A DNA stretch of 14,117 nt from Acetobacteraceae bacterium (GTDB taxonomy: Bacteria; Pseudomonadota; Alphaproteobacteria; Acetobacterales; Acetobacteraceae). The first letter of the stretch is position 1. Every line of letters starts with the position of its first letter. The stretch covers positions 1-14,117 of the forward strand of contig JADGHI010000044.1 of the NCBI GenBank assembly GCA_019689515.1. The letters are read 5' to 3'. This document shows positions 6,106 through 13,282 of this stretch, in pieces. A program made the position numbers and the translations under genes. The notes under the pieces were generated by a model. It ran no database searches, had not been told where the DNA came from, and saw only the letters and a program-made list of their open reading frames with translations.

Positions 6106-7395
6106 TCAGCCGAACCGCTCTACGGCGAAGGGCGCGAGGTCCAGGTTCGGCCGCTCGCCCATGATCGCTGCGGCAAGCACGGCGCCGGTGGGCGCCGAGC
6201 CGGTGAGGCCGAGATGGCCATGGCCGAAGGCGCACCAGAGGCCGGGCCAGCGCCGCACCGGGCCGAGCACGGGCAGGCTGTCCGGCAGGCAGGGGCGATG
6301 GCCCATCCAGAAGCCCCGCGCACCGTGCGTGTTGGCCTGGGGGAAGACCTTCTTGAGATCGTCGATCAGGAGTTCGGCGCGCCGTGCCGTCGGCGGGCGG
6401 TCGAGGCCGCCGAATTCGACCGTCCCGGCAACGCGCAGGCCGCCCTCCATCGGCGTCAGGAAGACCTTGCGGTCGGCCGGGACGATGGGGCGGGAGAGGC
6501 GCACCCCCGCGTCCGGGACCATCACGTGATAGCCGCGCTGCGTCTCCAGCGGCACCCTCAGGCCGAGCGGGCGCAGAAGACGCGCGGACCAGGCGCCGGC
6601 GGCGAGGACCACGAGATCGGCCTCGATGCGGCCGCTGGCGGTCTCGGCGCCGATCACGCGGCCCTCGGCGGTGGCGATGGCGCGCACGGCACGCCGCAGG
6701 ATCTGCCCGCCCATCCGACGGACGCCCGCGGCGACAACCTGCGCGTGGCGCAGCGGGTTCACCGAGTTGCCCTGCTCTGGAAGGAAGACACCGAGGGTGT
6801 AGACGGGCGAGACCTCCGGTTCGAGCGCGCGGATCGCGTCCGGGCCGCGCAGGAATTCGATGCGCAGGCCGTGGCGCCGGCGCAGCTCCCAGGCGGCGGC
6901 GTCCTTCGCGTAATGCGCCTCGTCGCGGTAGAGGTAGAGTTGGCCGTCGTCGCGCAGCAGGTCGAGCGCGCCCTCGGCGGCGAGGATCTCGCGGTGGCGC
7001 TCCATCGCGCCGAACAGCAGGCCGGCCAGCGCCTGAGCGATGCCCTCGACGCGCGCGGGGCGGGCGGCGGCGACGAAGCGCAGCAGCCAGGGCGTGGCGC
7101 GCGGCCAGTAGGACATCGGGACGTGGAGCGCACCGGCAGGGTCGGTGAGCATCTGCGGCACCTGCCGGAGCACGCCGGGCATGGCGAGCGGCGCGACCGA
7201 ACCGCCGCTGATCGCGCCGGCATTGCCGGAGGACGCGCCGCTGCCGGGCTCCTCGCCATCCAGCACGGTCACTTCGGCGCCGCGGCGCGCAAGGTGCCAG
7301 GCGACGCAAAGGCCGACGATGCCGGCGCCGATCACCAGCACGCGCGGGCGGTCCGTGCGAGGCCGATCCTCCCGCTGCGGCGCAACCTTATCCAT
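6106..7395 (-). CDS. DadA-like FAD-dependent amine/amino-acid oxidoreductase (DAO family)
   Basis: A 429-aa flavoprotein of the D-amino-acid dehydrogenase type. The dinucleotide-binding motif GAGIVG is at residues 23-28 with the second-strand acid in VLDGE, followed by SSGNAG (typical of DadA) and a PMSYWPRATPWL segment. The C-terminal half contains PMEGGLRVAGTVE, then GHRPCLPDSLPVLGP and FGHGHLGLTG, the conserved FAD-binding end of the family. DadA enzymes oxidatively deaminate D-amino acids to 2-oxo acids and pass electrons to quinones at the inner membrane; related members act on sarcosine, glycine or hydroxyproline. The ATG at 7395 has AGGAGG upstream at a long 13-nt spacing, but no better in-frame start exists. 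The gene diverges from the TauD-led operon across 154 bp. No racemase neighbour is present. Confidence 0.92.
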   Translation of the reverse strand: MDKVAPQREDRPRTDRPRVLVIGAGIVGLCVAWHLARRGAEVTVLDGEEPGSGASSGNAGAISGGSVAPLAMPGVLRQVPQMLTDPAGALHVPMSYWPRATPWLLRFVAAARPARVEGIAQALAGLLFGAMERHREILAAEGALDLLRDDGQLYLYRDEAHYAKDAAAWELRRRHGLRIEFLRGPDAIRALEPEVSPVYTLGVFLPEQGNSVNPLRHAQVVAAGVRRMGGQILRRAVRAIATAEGRVIGAETASGRIEADLVVLAAGAWSARLLRPLGLRVPLETQRGYHVMVPDAGVRLSRPIVPADRKVFLTPMEGGLRVAGTVEFGGLDRPPTARRAELLIDDLKKVFPQANTHGARGFWMGHRPCLPDSLPVLGPVRRWPGLWCAFGHGHLGLTGSAPTGAVLAAAIMGERPNLDLAPFAVERFG

Positions 7396-7430
7396 GGATG
7401 CGTGGTTCCCTCCTGCGTTCCGCCGTGGTG

Positions 7431-7446
7431 GCGCCAAGCATGGCGC
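7431..7446. promoter_or_regulatory. Perfect hairpin in the DadA-like/TauD divergent region
   Basis: GCGCCA (7431-7436) and TGGCGC (7441-7446) form a perfect 6-bp inverted repeat with an AGCA loop, 36 bp upstream of the DadA-like start. It may be an operator or a leader hairpin of that transcript. Evidence is symmetry only. Confidence 0.3.
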
Positions 7447-7470
7447 GGCGGGGGCGCGAACGGAAGCCCT

Positions 7471-7499
7471 GCCCGGCCGTATGCCAGGCGGGGCCGGGC
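7471..7499. promoter_or_regulatory. Inverted repeat upstream of the TauD-led operon
   Basis: GCCCGGCC (7471-7478) and GGCCGGGC (7492-7499) form a perfect 8-bp inverted repeat with a 13-bp spacer, about one and a half helical turns of dyad. TTGACG follows directly at 7501-7506 and could be a -35 box, though the matching -10 (around 7523-7528) is poor. The layout suits a regulator acting just upstream of, or over, the -35. Inference only. Confidence 0.35.
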
Positions 7500-7549
7500 G
7501 TTGACGCCGCCGCCGGCCGCGCCACACTCCGGCGCACGGAGGACATGCC

Positions 7550-8434
7550 ATGCGGATCACGCCGAACAACGCCGGTCTGGGCGCGCGCGTGGAAGGGATC
7601 GACCTCAGGCAAGCGCTGGACAACGCGACGTTCCGCACGCTGCTGCGCGCCCTCGGCGCGCATGGCGTGCTGTGCTTCCCGGGGCAGGACCTGGAGCCGG
7701 AGCATCTCGCCGCCTTCGGGCGGCGCTTCGGGGAGCTGGAGGTGAACGTCGCGGCCAGCGGCTTCCACGCGCCGGGCCATCCGGAGGTGATGATCCTCTC
7801 CAACATCCGGGACGAGAACGGGAAGCCGATCGGGCTCGGCGATGCCGGCCAGGGCTGGCACACCGACATGAGCTACTCGAAGGAGATCGCGCTCGCGAAC
7901 GTGCTGCACGCGAAGCGCGTGCCGGTGCGCGACGGCCGCCCGCTCGGCGACACGCAGTTCCGCAACATGCATGCGGCGTACGAGGACCTGCCGGCGGAGG
8001 TGAAGGAACGGCTGGAGGGCAAGGTCGCGATCCACGACTTCGCCAAGTTCTGGGACATGGCGCGGCAGCGCCCGGGCTCGATCCGCGGGCCGCTGACGCC
8101 GGAGCAGCGGGCGAAGAAGCCTCCCGTGCCGCAGCCGATCTTCCGCGTGCACCCGATCACCGGGCGCCGGGTGCTGTACTGCAACGTGGGCTATGCGGTG
8201 CGGATCGAGGGGCTCGATCCGGTGGAGAGCGCAGCGATGCTGGAATACCTGTTCCGCCACCAGGCGCAGGAGAAGTACCTCTACTCCCATCACTGGACGC
8301 CGGGGGACGTGCTGATGTGGGACAACATCGGCACGATCCACAACGCTGTGGCGGATTACGGGCCGGACGAGCCGCGGTTGATCCACCGCGTGCAGGTGAT
8401 GGCGAGCCTCGACTACGGGGCGCTCGCGGCATGA
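7550..8434 (+). CDS. TauD/TfdA-family Fe(II)/2-oxoglutarate dioxygenase
   Basis: A 294-aa non-heme iron dioxygenase. The metal ligands are visible as His104 and Asp106 in WHTDMS and His264 in TIHNAV, and Arg280 in HRVQ fits the 2-oxoglutarate-binding arginine. GDTQFRNMHAAYEDLP and SHHWTPGDVLMWDN are typical of the family. These enzymes couple decarboxylation of 2-oxoglutarate to hydroxylation of a substrate such as taurine, 2,4-D or another carboxylate, often releasing a heteroatom group. The ATG at 7550 has GGAGG 7 nt upstream. It is the first gene of a five-gene plus-strand run, and its stop overlaps the next start as ATGA, implying translational coupling. The substrate is unknown; its partners argue against taurine metabolism because no ABC sulfonate importer is nearby. 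Confidence 0.92.
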   Translation: MRITPNNAGLGARVEGIDLRQALDNATFRTLLRALGAHGVLCFPGQDLEPEHLAAFGRRFGELEVNVAASGFHAPGHPEVMILSNIRDENGKPIGLGDAGQGWHTDMSYSKEIALANVLHAKRVPVRDGRPLGDTQFRNMHAAYEDLPAEVKERLEGKVAIHDFAKFWDMARQRPGSIRGPLTPEQRAKKPPVPQPIFRVHPITGRRVLYCNVGYAVRIEGLDPVESAAMLEYLFRHQAQEKYLYSHHWTPGDVLMWDNIGTIHNAVADYGPDEPRLIHRVQVMASLDYGALAA

Positions 8435-9351
8435 GGCTGGTGAGCTTCCGCCGCCCGGGGAGCGGCGACGCGCCGGTGCTGGGCGGCATGGTCGGCGAGG
8501 ATGCGGTGGTGGAGCTGCGCCCGGCGCTCGCCGCGGCGATGCGGGCGGCTGGGGAGCCGGACCGCGCGGCGGCCGTGATCCCGGACGACATGGTGGCGCT
8601 GATCGCCGACGAGGCGGCGATGGTCGCGGCGGGGCGGGCGCTCGCCTTCGCGGCGCGGCCGGAGAGCGCGGGGCTGCGCGTGCCGCTGGCAACCGTGGAG
8701 CTGCTGGCGCCGCTGCGGCCCGGGAAGATCCTCGGCGTCGGGCGGAACTACGCGGAGCACGCGAAGGAGGTCGGCGGTCCGGCGCAGGCGGCGCCGCGCA
8801 TCTTCCTCAAGCCGACCTCGGCGATCGCCGGGCCCGGATGCACGGTGCGCATCCCGAAGTCAGTGACCAAGCCGGACTATGAGGCGGAGCTCGGCGTGGT
8901 CATCGGCCGCTCGGCGCGCGACGTGCCGGAGGGCACGGCGCTTGAGTACGTCGCCGGATACGTCGTGCTCAACGACGTGAGCGCGCGGGAATTCCAGTTC
9001 GACGTGAGCCCGCCGCAGACCTCCTTCGCCAAGGGGATGGATGGGTTCTGCCCGATCGGGCCGTGGCTCGCGACGGCGGATGAGGTGGGCGAGCCCTGGC
9101 GGCTCGGAGTGCGCTGCTGGCTGAACGGCGAGCTGGTGCAGGACGGGAACACGGCGGATATGATCTTCCCCGTATCCCGGCTCATCGCCTATCTCAGCCG
9201 CTACGTGACGCTCGAACCGGGCGACCTGATCGCCACCGGCACGCCGGCCGGCTCCGGCGCGTTCCGCACGCCGCCGCGCTGGCTGAAGCCGGGCGACAGG
9301 CTGCGCATCGAGGTGGAACGGGTCGGCGTACTTGAGCATGCGATCGGGTGA
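8431..9351 (+). CDS. Fumarylacetoacetate hydrolase (FAH) family protein
   Basis: A 306-aa FAH-fold enzyme. The C-terminal catalytic domain starts near residue 98 (GKILGVGRNYAEHAKE) and carries the divalent-metal ligands E-A-E (Glu151, Glu153) in DYEAELG and Asp182 in LNDVSAR. FLKPTSA, KGMDGFCPIGP and TGTPAG(S) are further family signatures. Residues 1-90 form the small N-terminal domain typical of the longer members. The family cleaves C-C bonds in beta-diketo acids, or acts as acylpyruvate hydrolase, oxaloacetate decarboxylase or 2-oxo-hydroxy-acid isomerase/decarboxylase. The ATG at 8431 overlaps the dioxygenase stop by four bases and fits the domain start MRLVSFR. The longer upstream frame is antisense to the DadA-like gene and is not coding. 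The exact reaction is unknown. Confidence 0.93.
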   Translation: MRLVSFRRPGSGDAPVLGGMVGEDAVVELRPALAAAMRAAGEPDRAAAVIPDDMVALIADEAAMVAAGRALAFAARPESAGLRVPLATVELLAPLRPGKILGVGRNYAEHAKEVGGPAQAAPRIFLKPTSAIAGPGCTVRIPKSVTKPDYEAELGVVIGRSARDVPEGTALEYVAGYVVLNDVSAREFQFDVSPPQTSFAKGMDGFCPIGPWLATADEVGEPWRLGVRCWLNGELVQDGNTADMIFPVSRLIAYLSRYVTLEPGDLIATGTPAGSGAFRTPPRWLKPGDRLRIEVERVGVLEHAIG

Positions 9352-9400
9352 GGACCAGACGGGGCGAGGTGAGCAGCCCTGTGCGATCGGGAGGGGACGG

Positions 9401-10399
9401 ATGAAGGGGTGGATCGCAGCGGCATTCGGCGCGCTGCTGCTCTCGGCTGGGGTGGCGACAGCACAGCCCGCGACGCAGCCTCGGGCGCCAGGGACCGACT
9501 ATCCGAACCGGCCAGTGCGCATCGTCGTGGCCTTTGCCGCGGGCGGCAATGCGGACATCAATGCACGGCTGGTCGGCCAGGCGCTGTCGGCGCAGATCGG
9601 GCAGCAATTCGTGGTGGAGAACCGGCCCTCCGGCGGCGGCGTGGTGGCGCTCGACACCGTGGCGAAGGCGGCGCCGGACGGCTACACGCTGCTGGTCGGG
9701 GCGCTCGGGACGCACGGGCTGAGCCCGGGGCTCTACCGCAACCTTCCGGTGCACCCGCTGACGGGCCTCGACCACATCACCATCAACAGCCTCTCGCCGC
9801 TGGTGCTGGCGGTCCATCCGAGCGTGCCGGCGCGAAACCTGGCGGAGTTCCGCGCGCTGCTCGCGGCCAATCCGGGGCGGTACGACTTCGGCTCCTCGGG
9901 CAACGGCTCGACCGGTCACATCGCGGCGGTGATGCTGGTTCACATGCTCGGGGTGCAGGCGAACCACATCCCCTACCGCGGCTCCGCTGCCGCCTTCTCC
10001 GACCTGGCGGCGGGACGGACGGCCTTCCAGGTGGACACGATCTCCTTCCTCGAGAGCCACGTCCGCGCCGGGACGGTGCGCGGGATCCTCGTCTCCTCGG
10101 CCGAGCGCTCGCCCATGCTGCCCGACCTGCCGACCTCCGCGGAGGCAGGGCTGCCGGAGTACATCGCGAGCACCTGGACGCCCTGGTCGGCGCCGCTCGG
10201 GACGCCGATGCCGATCCGGCAGTTCCTCTATGAGCAGATCCAGGTGGCGCTGCAGACGCCGGCGGTGCGCGACCGGCTGCTGCAACTCGGCAACGTGATC
10301 ACCCTTGGCTACACGCCAGAGCGGACGCGGGAGTTCATCGCCTCCGAGATCGAGCGCTGGACGCCGATCATCCGCATCTCGGGCGCGACCATCGACTGA
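9401..10399 (+). CDS. Bug/TctC-family tripartite tricarboxylate transporter binding protein (Sec signal)
   Basis: A 332-aa periplasmic solute-binding protein. Residues 1-21 form a Sec signal peptide (MK, hydrophobic core, ATA-Q cleavage). The mature part begins with the family pattern YPNRPVRIVVAFAAGGNADINAR (about 34-56), then VVENRPSGGG and APDGYTLLVG, and later IPYRGSAAAFSDL and the ERTREFIASEIERW end. Bug proteins bind carboxylates or amino acids, usually for a TctA/TctB membrane pair, but neither partner is in the window. The ATG at 9401 has GGGAGGGG upstream. It sits 49 nt after the FAH gene in the same operon, suggesting that it captures the substrate or an intermediate of this pathway. 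The ligand cannot be predicted. Confidence 0.93.
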   Translation: MKGWIAAAFGALLLSAGVATAQPATQPRAPGTDYPNRPVRIVVAFAAGGNADINARLVGQALSAQIGQQFVVENRPSGGGVVALDTVAKAAPDGYTLLVGALGTHGLSPGLYRNLPVHPLTGLDHITINSLSPLVLAVHPSVPARNLAEFRALLAANPGRYDFGSSGNGSTGHIAAVMLVHMLGVQANHIPYRGSAAAFSDLAAGRTAFQVDTISFLESHVRAGTVRGILVSSAERSPMLPDLPTSAEAGLPEYIASTWTPWSAPLGTPMPIRQFLYEQIQVALQTPAVRDRLLQLGNVITLGYTPERTREFIASEIERWTPIIRISGATID

Positions 10400-10404
10400 T
10401 CCGA

Positions 10405-10443
10405 GGCGCCGCGCCGGCCGCCGATGACGCCCGGCGCGGTGCC
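10405..10443 (+). terminator. Strong 13-bp hairpin inside the operon, possible attenuator
   Basis: GGCGCCGCGCCGG (10405-10417) pairs with CCGGCGCGGTGCC (10431-10443): 12 Watson-Crick pairs plus one G-U wobble, around a 13-nt loop. It begins 6 nt after the Bug stop and ends about 9 nt before the ribosome site of the next gene. No T-tract follows, so it may lower read-through or protect the upstream mRNA rather than end transcription completely. Confidence 0.5.
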
Positions 10444-10464
10444 CTGCAGCTTGGAGAGACCGCC

Positions 10465-11352
10465 ATGGCCGACCCCGCCCTCCGCCGCGCCTTCGCCGAG
10501 CGGCGCTTCATCGTGGCGCCTGGCGTGTTCGACATGATCTCCGCCAAAGTGGCGGACGGCATGGGGTTCGATTGCCTCTACGGCACCGGCTTCGGCGTCG
10601 TCGCCTCGCATCTCGGCGTGGCGGATGCAGGGATCGCAACCTACACCGACATGGTCGGGCGCATGGGCCGCATCGCACAGGGCTGCCGCACGCCGCTGAT
10701 CGCCGATGCGGACACGGGCTACGGCGGGCTGCTCAACGTCCGCGAGACGGTGCGCGGCTACGAGGCAGCGGGCATCTCCGGCATCCAGATCGAGGACCAG
10801 GAAGTGCCGAAGAAGTGCGGCCACACGCCGGGACGGCGCGTGATCCCGGCGGAGGAAATGGTCCTGAAGATCCGGGTCGCGGTCGAGGCCCGGCGCAGCC
10901 CCGATTTCCTGATCGTGGCGCGCACCGATGCGCGCACCTCGCTCGGGCTCGAGGAGGCGATCCGCCGCGGGCGGATGTACGGCGAGGCCGGTGCCGACAT
11001 CATCTTCGTCGAGAGCCCGGAGAGCGAGGCGGAGATGGTGGAGATCGGGCGGCAGCTGGGCCCGCGCTGGCCGCTGCTCGCCAACTGCGTCGAGGGCGGG
11101 CGGACGCCGATCCTGCCGGCGAAGCGGCTGCAGGAGATCGGCTACGCGATGGCGATCTATCCCGCGCTCGGCTTCCTCGCGGCGGCGGCGGCGCTGGAGC
11201 GGGCCTATGCGCATCTCAAGGCACGGGGCGATTCCAACGGGCTGCCGGCGGAAGCCTCTTACGGATTCGGGCGGATCTGCGAACTGATGGGCTTCCCGGA
11301 GGTATGGGAGTTCGAGCGGCGCTGGGCGCAGCCCGGACAGGCGGGGGAGTGA
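10465..11352 (+). CDS. PEP mutase/isocitrate lyase superfamily C-C lyase
   Basis: A 295-aa protein of the phosphoenolpyruvate mutase/isocitrate lyase superfamily, typical length. Magnesium-site residues appear in ADADTGYG (Asp81, Asp83), IQIEDQ (Glu110) follows, and the catalytic-loop signature KKCGH at 116-120 places the active Cys at 118. VARTDAR and FVESPES are conserved barrel strands. The Cys loop points to a true lyase (methylisocitrate lyase, 2,3-dimethylmalate lyase or similar) and not to PEP mutase, which lacks it. Products would be pyruvate or glyoxylate plus a shorter acid. The ATG at 10465 has GGAGAG upstream. It follows the Bug gene after a strong hairpin and is 5 nt from the HAD gene. 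No methylcitrate synthase is nearby, which argues against the propionate pathway. Confidence 0.92.
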   Translation: MADPALRRAFAERRFIVAPGVFDMISAKVADGMGFDCLYGTGFGVVASHLGVADAGIATYTDMVGRMGRIAQGCRTPLIADADTGYGGLLNVRETVRGYEAAGISGIQIEDQEVPKKCGHTPGRRVIPAEEMVLKIRVAVEARRSPDFLIVARTDARTSLGLEEAIRRGRMYGEAGADIIFVESPESEAEMVEIGRQLGPRWPLLANCVEGGRTPILPAKRLQEIGYAMAIYPALGFLAAAAALERAYAHLKARGDSNGLPAEASYGFGRICELMGFPEVWEFERRWAQPGQAGE

Positions 11353-11357
11353 CGGCG

Positions 11358-12074
11358 ATGGACGAGGTGCGCGCGCTGGTGTTCGATGTGTTCGGCACCG
11401 TGGTGGACTGGCGCGAGGGAGTCGCGCGGGACGCCGCGCCCTTCCTGAAGCGGCACGGGCGGGAGGACATTGACCCGCGCGCCTTCGCCGACGCTTGGCG
11501 CCGGCGCTACCAGCCGGCGATGGAGGAATGCCGCAGCGGGCGGCGGCCCTTCACGCGCCTCGACATCCTCCACCGCGAGAACCTGGAGGCGGTGCTGCGC
11601 GACCACGGGCTGGACCCCGCGGGCATCCCCGAGGCGGAGCTCGACGAGCTGAACCGCGCCTGGCATCGGCTCGACCCCTGGCCGGACACCGTCGCGGGGC
11701 TGACCCGGCTGAAGACGCGCTACATCATCGCGCCGCTCTCCAACGGCAATGTCGCGCTGCTGCTGAACATGGCCAAGCGCGCGGGCATCCCGTGGGATGC
11801 GATCCTCGGCGCGGAGGTGGCGCAGGCCTACAAGCCGCAGCCGGAGGCCTATCTGCGCACCGCGGACATCCTCGGGCTGAGGCCGGAGCAGGTGGCGCTG
11901 GTCGCGGCGCACAACGGCGACCTCAAGGCAGCGCGCGGCTGCGGGCTGCGAACCTGCTTCGTCACGCGGCCGCGGGAGCATGGGCCGGGGCAGACGAGCG
12001 ACCTCGCACCGTCCGAGGCGTGGGACGTGGTGGCGAGCGACTTCGTGGATCTCGCGGCGAAGCTGCGCTGCTGA
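11358..12074 (+). CDS. Type II HAD hydrolase, L-2-haloacid dehalogenase-like
   Basis: A 238-aa haloacid dehalogenase-superfamily protein. Nucleophile Asp10 is in FDVFGT with Thr14, motif II is LSNGN (Ser128), motif III Lys159 is in YKPQPEAY, and Asp188 is in AAHNGDL. The helical cap (residues about 20-110) matches L-2-haloacid dehalogenases. In characterised dehalogenases the last motif contains Ser and Asn (S-S-N-x-x-D); here the pattern is A-A-H-N-G-D, so dehalogenation is uncertain and a phosphatase or other hydrolase role is possible. The ATG at 11358 is preferred because GGGGGAG lies 8 nt upstream; an in-frame GTG at 11349 overlaps the previous stop but has no ribosome site at workable spacing. 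It is the last gene of the operon. Confidence 0.88.
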   Translation: MDEVRALVFDVFGTVVDWREGVARDAAPFLKRHGREDIDPRAFADAWRRRYQPAMEECRSGRRPFTRLDILHRENLEAVLRDHGLDPAGIPEAELDELNRAWHRLDPWPDTVAGLTRLKTRYIIAPLSNGNVALLLNMAKRAGIPWDAILGAEVAQAYKPQPEAYLRTADILGLRPEQVALVAAHNGDLKAARGCGLRTCFVTRPREHGPGQTSDLAPSEAWDVVASDFVDLAAKLRC

Positions 12075-12076
12075 GC

Positions 12077-12095
12077 GGCCGGGAGGAGCCCGGCC
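12077..12095 (+). terminator. Terminator hairpin at the end of the five-gene operon
   Basis: GGCCGGG (12077-12083) and CCCGGCC (12089-12095) form a 7-bp stem with an AGGAG loop, 3 nt after the HAD stop. A pyrimidine-rich run (CCCCTCCTCTGCCC) follows. This is the most terminator-like structure of the window, although the tail is C-rich rather than T-rich. Confidence 0.55.
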
Positions 12096-12113
12096 CCCCT
12101 CCTCTGCCCTCCG

Positions 12114-12133
12114 CGCGCCGAGGAAGGGGCGCG
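12114..12133 (-). terminator. Candidate terminator hairpin for the second Bug gene
   Basis: CGCGCC (12114-12119) and GGCGCG (12128-12133) form a 6-bp stem with an 8-nt loop, 31 nt past the stop of the minus-strand Bug gene. It follows the operon terminator in a convergent gap of 90 bp. No T-tract is seen. Confidence 0.35.
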
Positions 12134-12164
12134 TCACCCATGCTGCGGTGGCGCGACCCGGCTT

Positions 12165-13163
12165 TCAGTCCGCGCGGATGCCGCCGGCGCGGATCACCGG
12201 CGTCCACTTCTCGACCTCGCGGCGGATGAAGGCAGCGAAGGCCTCCGGCGTTCCGCCGACCACCTCCGCGGCCTGAACGCGCTGCACCGTCTCGCGCACC
12301 TCGGGCGAGGTGATGATGGCGTTGAAGATGCGATTGGCCGCGGCGACGATCTCCGCCGGGAGGCCGGCGGGACCGACCACGCCGTGCCAGGTCGTCGCCT
12401 CGAAACCGGACAGGGTGGCGGCGACCGGCGGCGTGTCCGGCAGCGCGGGGACAGGACGCGGCGCGCCGACCGCGATCGGGCGCACCTTGCCCTCGCGGAT
12501 GAAAGGCATGGCAGTCGAGACGCTTGGCATGGAGAACTCGGTCTCGCCCTGGATCAGGGAGCGCATCACGTCGGCGCCGCTGCGGTAGTGCACGGCGGTG
12601 AAGCGCACGCCGGCCATGCGCGCGAGCATCTCTACGCCGAGATGGCTCGGGTGCCCCACGCCCGGCGAAGCGTAGGGGACGCCGTCGCCGCTGCGCCTGG
12701 CGCGATCGAGCAAGCCCGCCAGGTCGCGCACCGGGACGCCCTCCCGCACGATGAGCACGATCGGCAGGTTGACCAGGTGCACGATCGGGGTGAAGGCGCG
12801 CACCGGGTCGTAGGTAAGGCCGGGCTGCAGCTCCTTGCCGATGGCGTTGGCGCCGAGGTCGGCCATCATCAGCGTGGCACCGTCCGGCCGCGCCTGGGCG
12901 ACGAAGGCGCCGGCGATGGTGCCGCCCGCGCCACCGCGGTTCTCGACCACCAGGGTTTGGCCGTTAGCGTGCGCCGGGAAGGCGTTGGCGACGGTACGAG
13001 AGAGGGTGTCCACCGCGCCGCCGGGGCCGAATGGGACGATCAGCCGCACGGAGCGGTCGGGCCAGGCGGCCTGGGCGCCCGCGTCCCCGGGAAGGGCCAG
13101 GCCAGCGCCCAGGGTGCCGGCCGTGCCGGCGAGCAAGCGGCGGCGCGTCGGGGGCTGCGACAT
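12165..13163 (-). CDS. Bug/TctC-family binding protein (Tat-type signal)
   Basis: A 332-aa periplasmic binding protein, the second Bug member of the window. The N-terminus carries a twin-arginine signal (RRRLLAG at residues 7-13) with a hydrophobic segment and an AGA-Q cleavage site near residue 30. The mature protein starts WPDRSVRLIVPFGPGGAVD (34-52), then VVENRGGAGG and RPDGATLMM, and ends FAAFIRREVEKWTPVI. It differs clearly from the operon's Bug protein, so it is not a recent duplicate. The ATG at 13163 has GGAGA 8 nt upstream on the minus strand. It is convergent with the HAD gene and divergent from DUF1028 across 119 bp. No TctA or TctB gene accompanies it, as is common for this expanded family. 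The ligand is unknown. Confidence 0.92.
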   Translation of the reverse strand: MSQPPTRRRLLAGTAGTLGAGLALPGDAGAQAAWPDRSVRLIVPFGPGGAVDTLSRTVANAFPAHANGQTLVVENRGGAGGTIAGAFVAQARPDGATLMMADLGANAIGKELQPGLTYDPVRAFTPIVHLVNLPIVLIVREGVPVRDLAGLLDRARRSGDGVPYASPGVGHPSHLGVEMLARMAGVRFTAVHYRSGADVMRSLIQGETEFSMPSVSTAMPFIREGKVRPIAVGAPRPVPALPDTPPVAATLSGFEATTWHGVVGPAGLPAEIVAAANRIFNAIITSPEVRETVQRVQAAEVVGGTPEAFAAFIRREVEKWTPVIRAGGIRAD

Positions 13164-13206
13164 GACGTTCGTCTCCCTGAGTTATCGTTATTCCGATCCG
13201 GTCATC

Positions 13207-13225
13207 GCATCGGCCGGCCGGATGC
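13207..13225. promoter_or_regulatory. Palindromic site in the Bug/DUF1028 divergent region
   Basis: GCATC (13207-13211) and GATGC (13221-13225) flank a GGCCGGCC core (13212-13219), giving a 19-bp near-palindrome. It lies 44 bp upstream of the Bug start and 58 bp upstream of the DUF1028 start. The placement fits a shared operator; a weak AT-rich segment (13179-13191) toward the Bug gene could hold its -10. Inference from symmetry. Confidence 0.35.
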
Positions 13226-13282
13226 GCAACGCTCCGGAACATGCGAGGCTACTCCCCAGAAAGCGGTCTGAGGGGAGCATCC

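Noticed and set aside
6100..8430. Long upstream part of an open frame that continues into the FAH-family gene (1083 codons in all)
   Set aside because: It is antisense to the DadA-like gene and out of frame with the dioxygenase, both of which have full family motifs. The real FAH start is the ATG at 8431, overlapping the dioxygenase stop. Long open frames arise easily in GC-rich DNA.
11349..11357. GTG at 11349 as start of the HAD gene, overlapping the lyase stop
   Set aside because: The purine-rich ribosome site would abut the start codon; the ATG at 11358 has an 8-nt spacing.
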